A stretch of 7,469 nt of DNA, taken from Burkholderiaceae bacterium. Its GTDB lineage: Bacteria; Pseudomonadota; Gammaproteobacteria; Burkholderiales; Burkholderiaceae_C. A model generated the notes under the pieces. That model was not told the DNA's origin, did no database searches, and saw only the letters and a program-made list of their open reading frames with translations. Location: positions 1 through 7,469 of the forward strand of contig JAISNB010000134.1 in assembly GCA_031276435.1 (NCBI GenBank), read 5' to 3'. Of this stretch, positions 6,445 through 7,469 are shown piece by piece; position 1 is the first letter of the stretch; each line of letters starts with the position of its first letter. The position numbers were made by a program, and so were the translations under genes.

Positions 6445-7416
6445 ATGGAATTCAAAGACTACTACCAGATTCTGGGCATACCCCGGGGCGCGAGCCAGGA
6501 CGACGTCAAAAAGGCGTACCGCAAACTGGCGCGCAAATACCACCCGGACATCAGCAAAGAGCCTGACGCGGCCAAAAGCATGGCCGCCATCAACGAGGCC
6601 AACGCCGTGCTGTCCGACCCCGAAAAGCGCGCCGTCTACGACGCCGTGGGCGCGCATGCCTGGGCGCGGGGCGCGCGCGGCGTTGACGATGTGTCACCAC
6701 CGCCCGGCTGGGGCGCACGGCGGCGCGACGGCAGCGGTTACGCCGGTTTCAGCGCGCAATTTGGCGCCGATGGCCCGGGCAACGGCGACTTCAGCGACTT
6801 TTTTGAAAGCCTGTTTGGTCGCGGAGCCGCCGGGCACACCCAGATGCGCGGGCAAGACCAGCATTTGCGTGTCGAACTGGATTTGCCCGATGCCTATCGC
6901 GGCGCCGAGCGCACGCTCAACCTGCGCGGCGCGGCCAGCCACAACGCAGCGGGCAACGCGGCGGCGGCGCAACAGCGCAGCTTGCAGGTGCGCATTCCCA
7001 AAGGCGTGCGCCAAGGGCAACGCATCCGCCTGGCGGGCCAGGGCAACCCGGGCCTGGGCGGCGCGCCTGCGGGCGACCTGTTTCTTGAAGTGCACTTTCG
7101 CCCCGATCTGCGCTGGCGCGTCGAAGGCCGCGACGTCACGCAAAAACTGCGCGTCGCGCCGTGGGAAGCCGCGCTGGGCGCGCGCGTGCAAGTTGCCACG
7201 CCCGATGGCGCGACGGTGGAAGTAGGCGTGCCCAGCGGCTCGGGCAACGGACGACGGCTGCGCCTCAAGGGGCGCGGCATCCCGTCGGCCAAAACGCCGG
7301 GCGATTTGTACCTCGAACTGGAAATCGTCACGCCCGCCGCCGCGAGCGCCGAACAGCAAACGGCCTGGCAAAAACTGGCGCAAACCTACCCCGACTTTGA
7401 CCCGCGCCGGGCGTGA
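6445..7416 (+). CDS. cbpA: CbpA-type DnaJ co-chaperone (class B J-domain protein)
   Basis: This cytoplasmic or nucleoid-associated J-protein stimulates DnaK ATPase and delivers substrates to it. The 323 residues (E. coli CbpA has 306) begin with a J-domain (about 4-70): DYYQILGI, a basic helix II (KKAYRKLARKY) and the essential HPD at 33-35. A Gly/Phe-containing linker follows (about 71-132, ending in FSDFFESLFGRG). Two beta-sandwich substrate-binding domains fill about 134-320, including GDLFLEVHF and GDLYLELEI. There are no CxxCxGxG zinc-finger repeats, so it is not canonical DnaJ. ATG 6445 is chosen because the J-domain starts at once; an in-frame TTG at 6385 would add 20 unconserved residues and lies upstream of the predicted transcription start. 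The Shine-Dalgarno is poor (AGG near 6427 is too distant). A CbpM modulator gene often follows cbpA, but only 53 bases remain here and none can be confirmed. Class B assignment is firm; the CbpA name is by similarity. Confidence 0.9.
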   Translation: MEFKDYYQILGIPRGASQDDVKKAYRKLARKYHPDISKEPDAAKSMAAINEANAVLSDPEKRAVYDAVGAHAWARGARGVDDVSPPPGWGARRRDGSGYAGFSAQFGADGPGNGDFSDFFESLFGRGAAGHTQMRGQDQHLRVELDLPDAYRGAERTLNLRGAASHNAAGNAAAAQQRSLQVRIPKGVRQGQRIRLAGQGNPGLGGAPAGDLFLEVHFRPDLRWRVEGRDVTQKLRVAPWEAALGARVQVATPDGATVEVGVPSGSGNGRRLRLKGRGIPSAKTPGDLYLELEIVTPAAASAEQQTAWQKLAQTYPDFDPRRA

Positions 7417-7469
7417 TGGATTGCATGGCAGCCTGCGGTATCGAACCGGCTTCTCCAAACCCTCGTCAT

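Noticed and set aside
7425..7469. Possible start of a downstream gene (ATG followed by 14 open codons to the window end)
   Set aside because: It is too short to judge, without a clear Shine-Dalgarno or any family resemblance. A CbpM gene would be expected after cbpA in some bacteria, but these residues do not identify it.

Overview
The window looks like a chromosomal segment of a GC-rich betaproteobacterium, most likely Burkholderiales and probably Comamonadaceae (Acidovorax/Comamonas-like). The basis is the strongly G/C-biased third codon positions, a MetH that starts at the folate module (the split arrangement I associate with Burkholderiales), and the general style of the proteins. The genus is inference. 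All five confident genes lie on the + strand. No tRNA, rRNA, CRISPR, insertion sequence or phage feature is visible.

Layout: (1) 74-2827, the folate, cobalamin and reactivation modules of cobalamin-dependent methionine synthase (metH), without the homocysteine-binding module, which must be encoded elsewhere. A strong hairpin at 2892-2920 ends this unit. (2) 2828-3319, a 492-base non-coding stretch, partly AT-rich. It holds two perfect inverted repeats, six copies of CTGTTG/CAACAG in under 360 bases, and a GC-rich hairpin just before the next ribosome binding site. (3) 3320-3742, a single-domain universal stress protein with an intact ATP-binding motif. (4) 3810-4346, a flavin reductase-like FMN-binding split-barrel protein, possibly read from a leaderless mRNA. 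(5) 4419-6308, a full-length bifunctional glutathionylspermidine amidase/synthetase. (6) 6445-7416, a CbpA-type class B J-domain co-chaperone behind its own candidate promoter. The last 53 bases carry nothing I can assign.

The usp, flavin reductase, gss and cbpA genes are co-directional and closely spaced. They fit a loose stress theme: ATP-binding stress protein, flavin redox, polyamine-thiol conjugation and Hsp70 co-chaperone. I see no proof that they form one operon, and cbpA probably has its own promoter. The protein families are all known. The least explained part is the repeat-rich region upstream of the universal stress gene.
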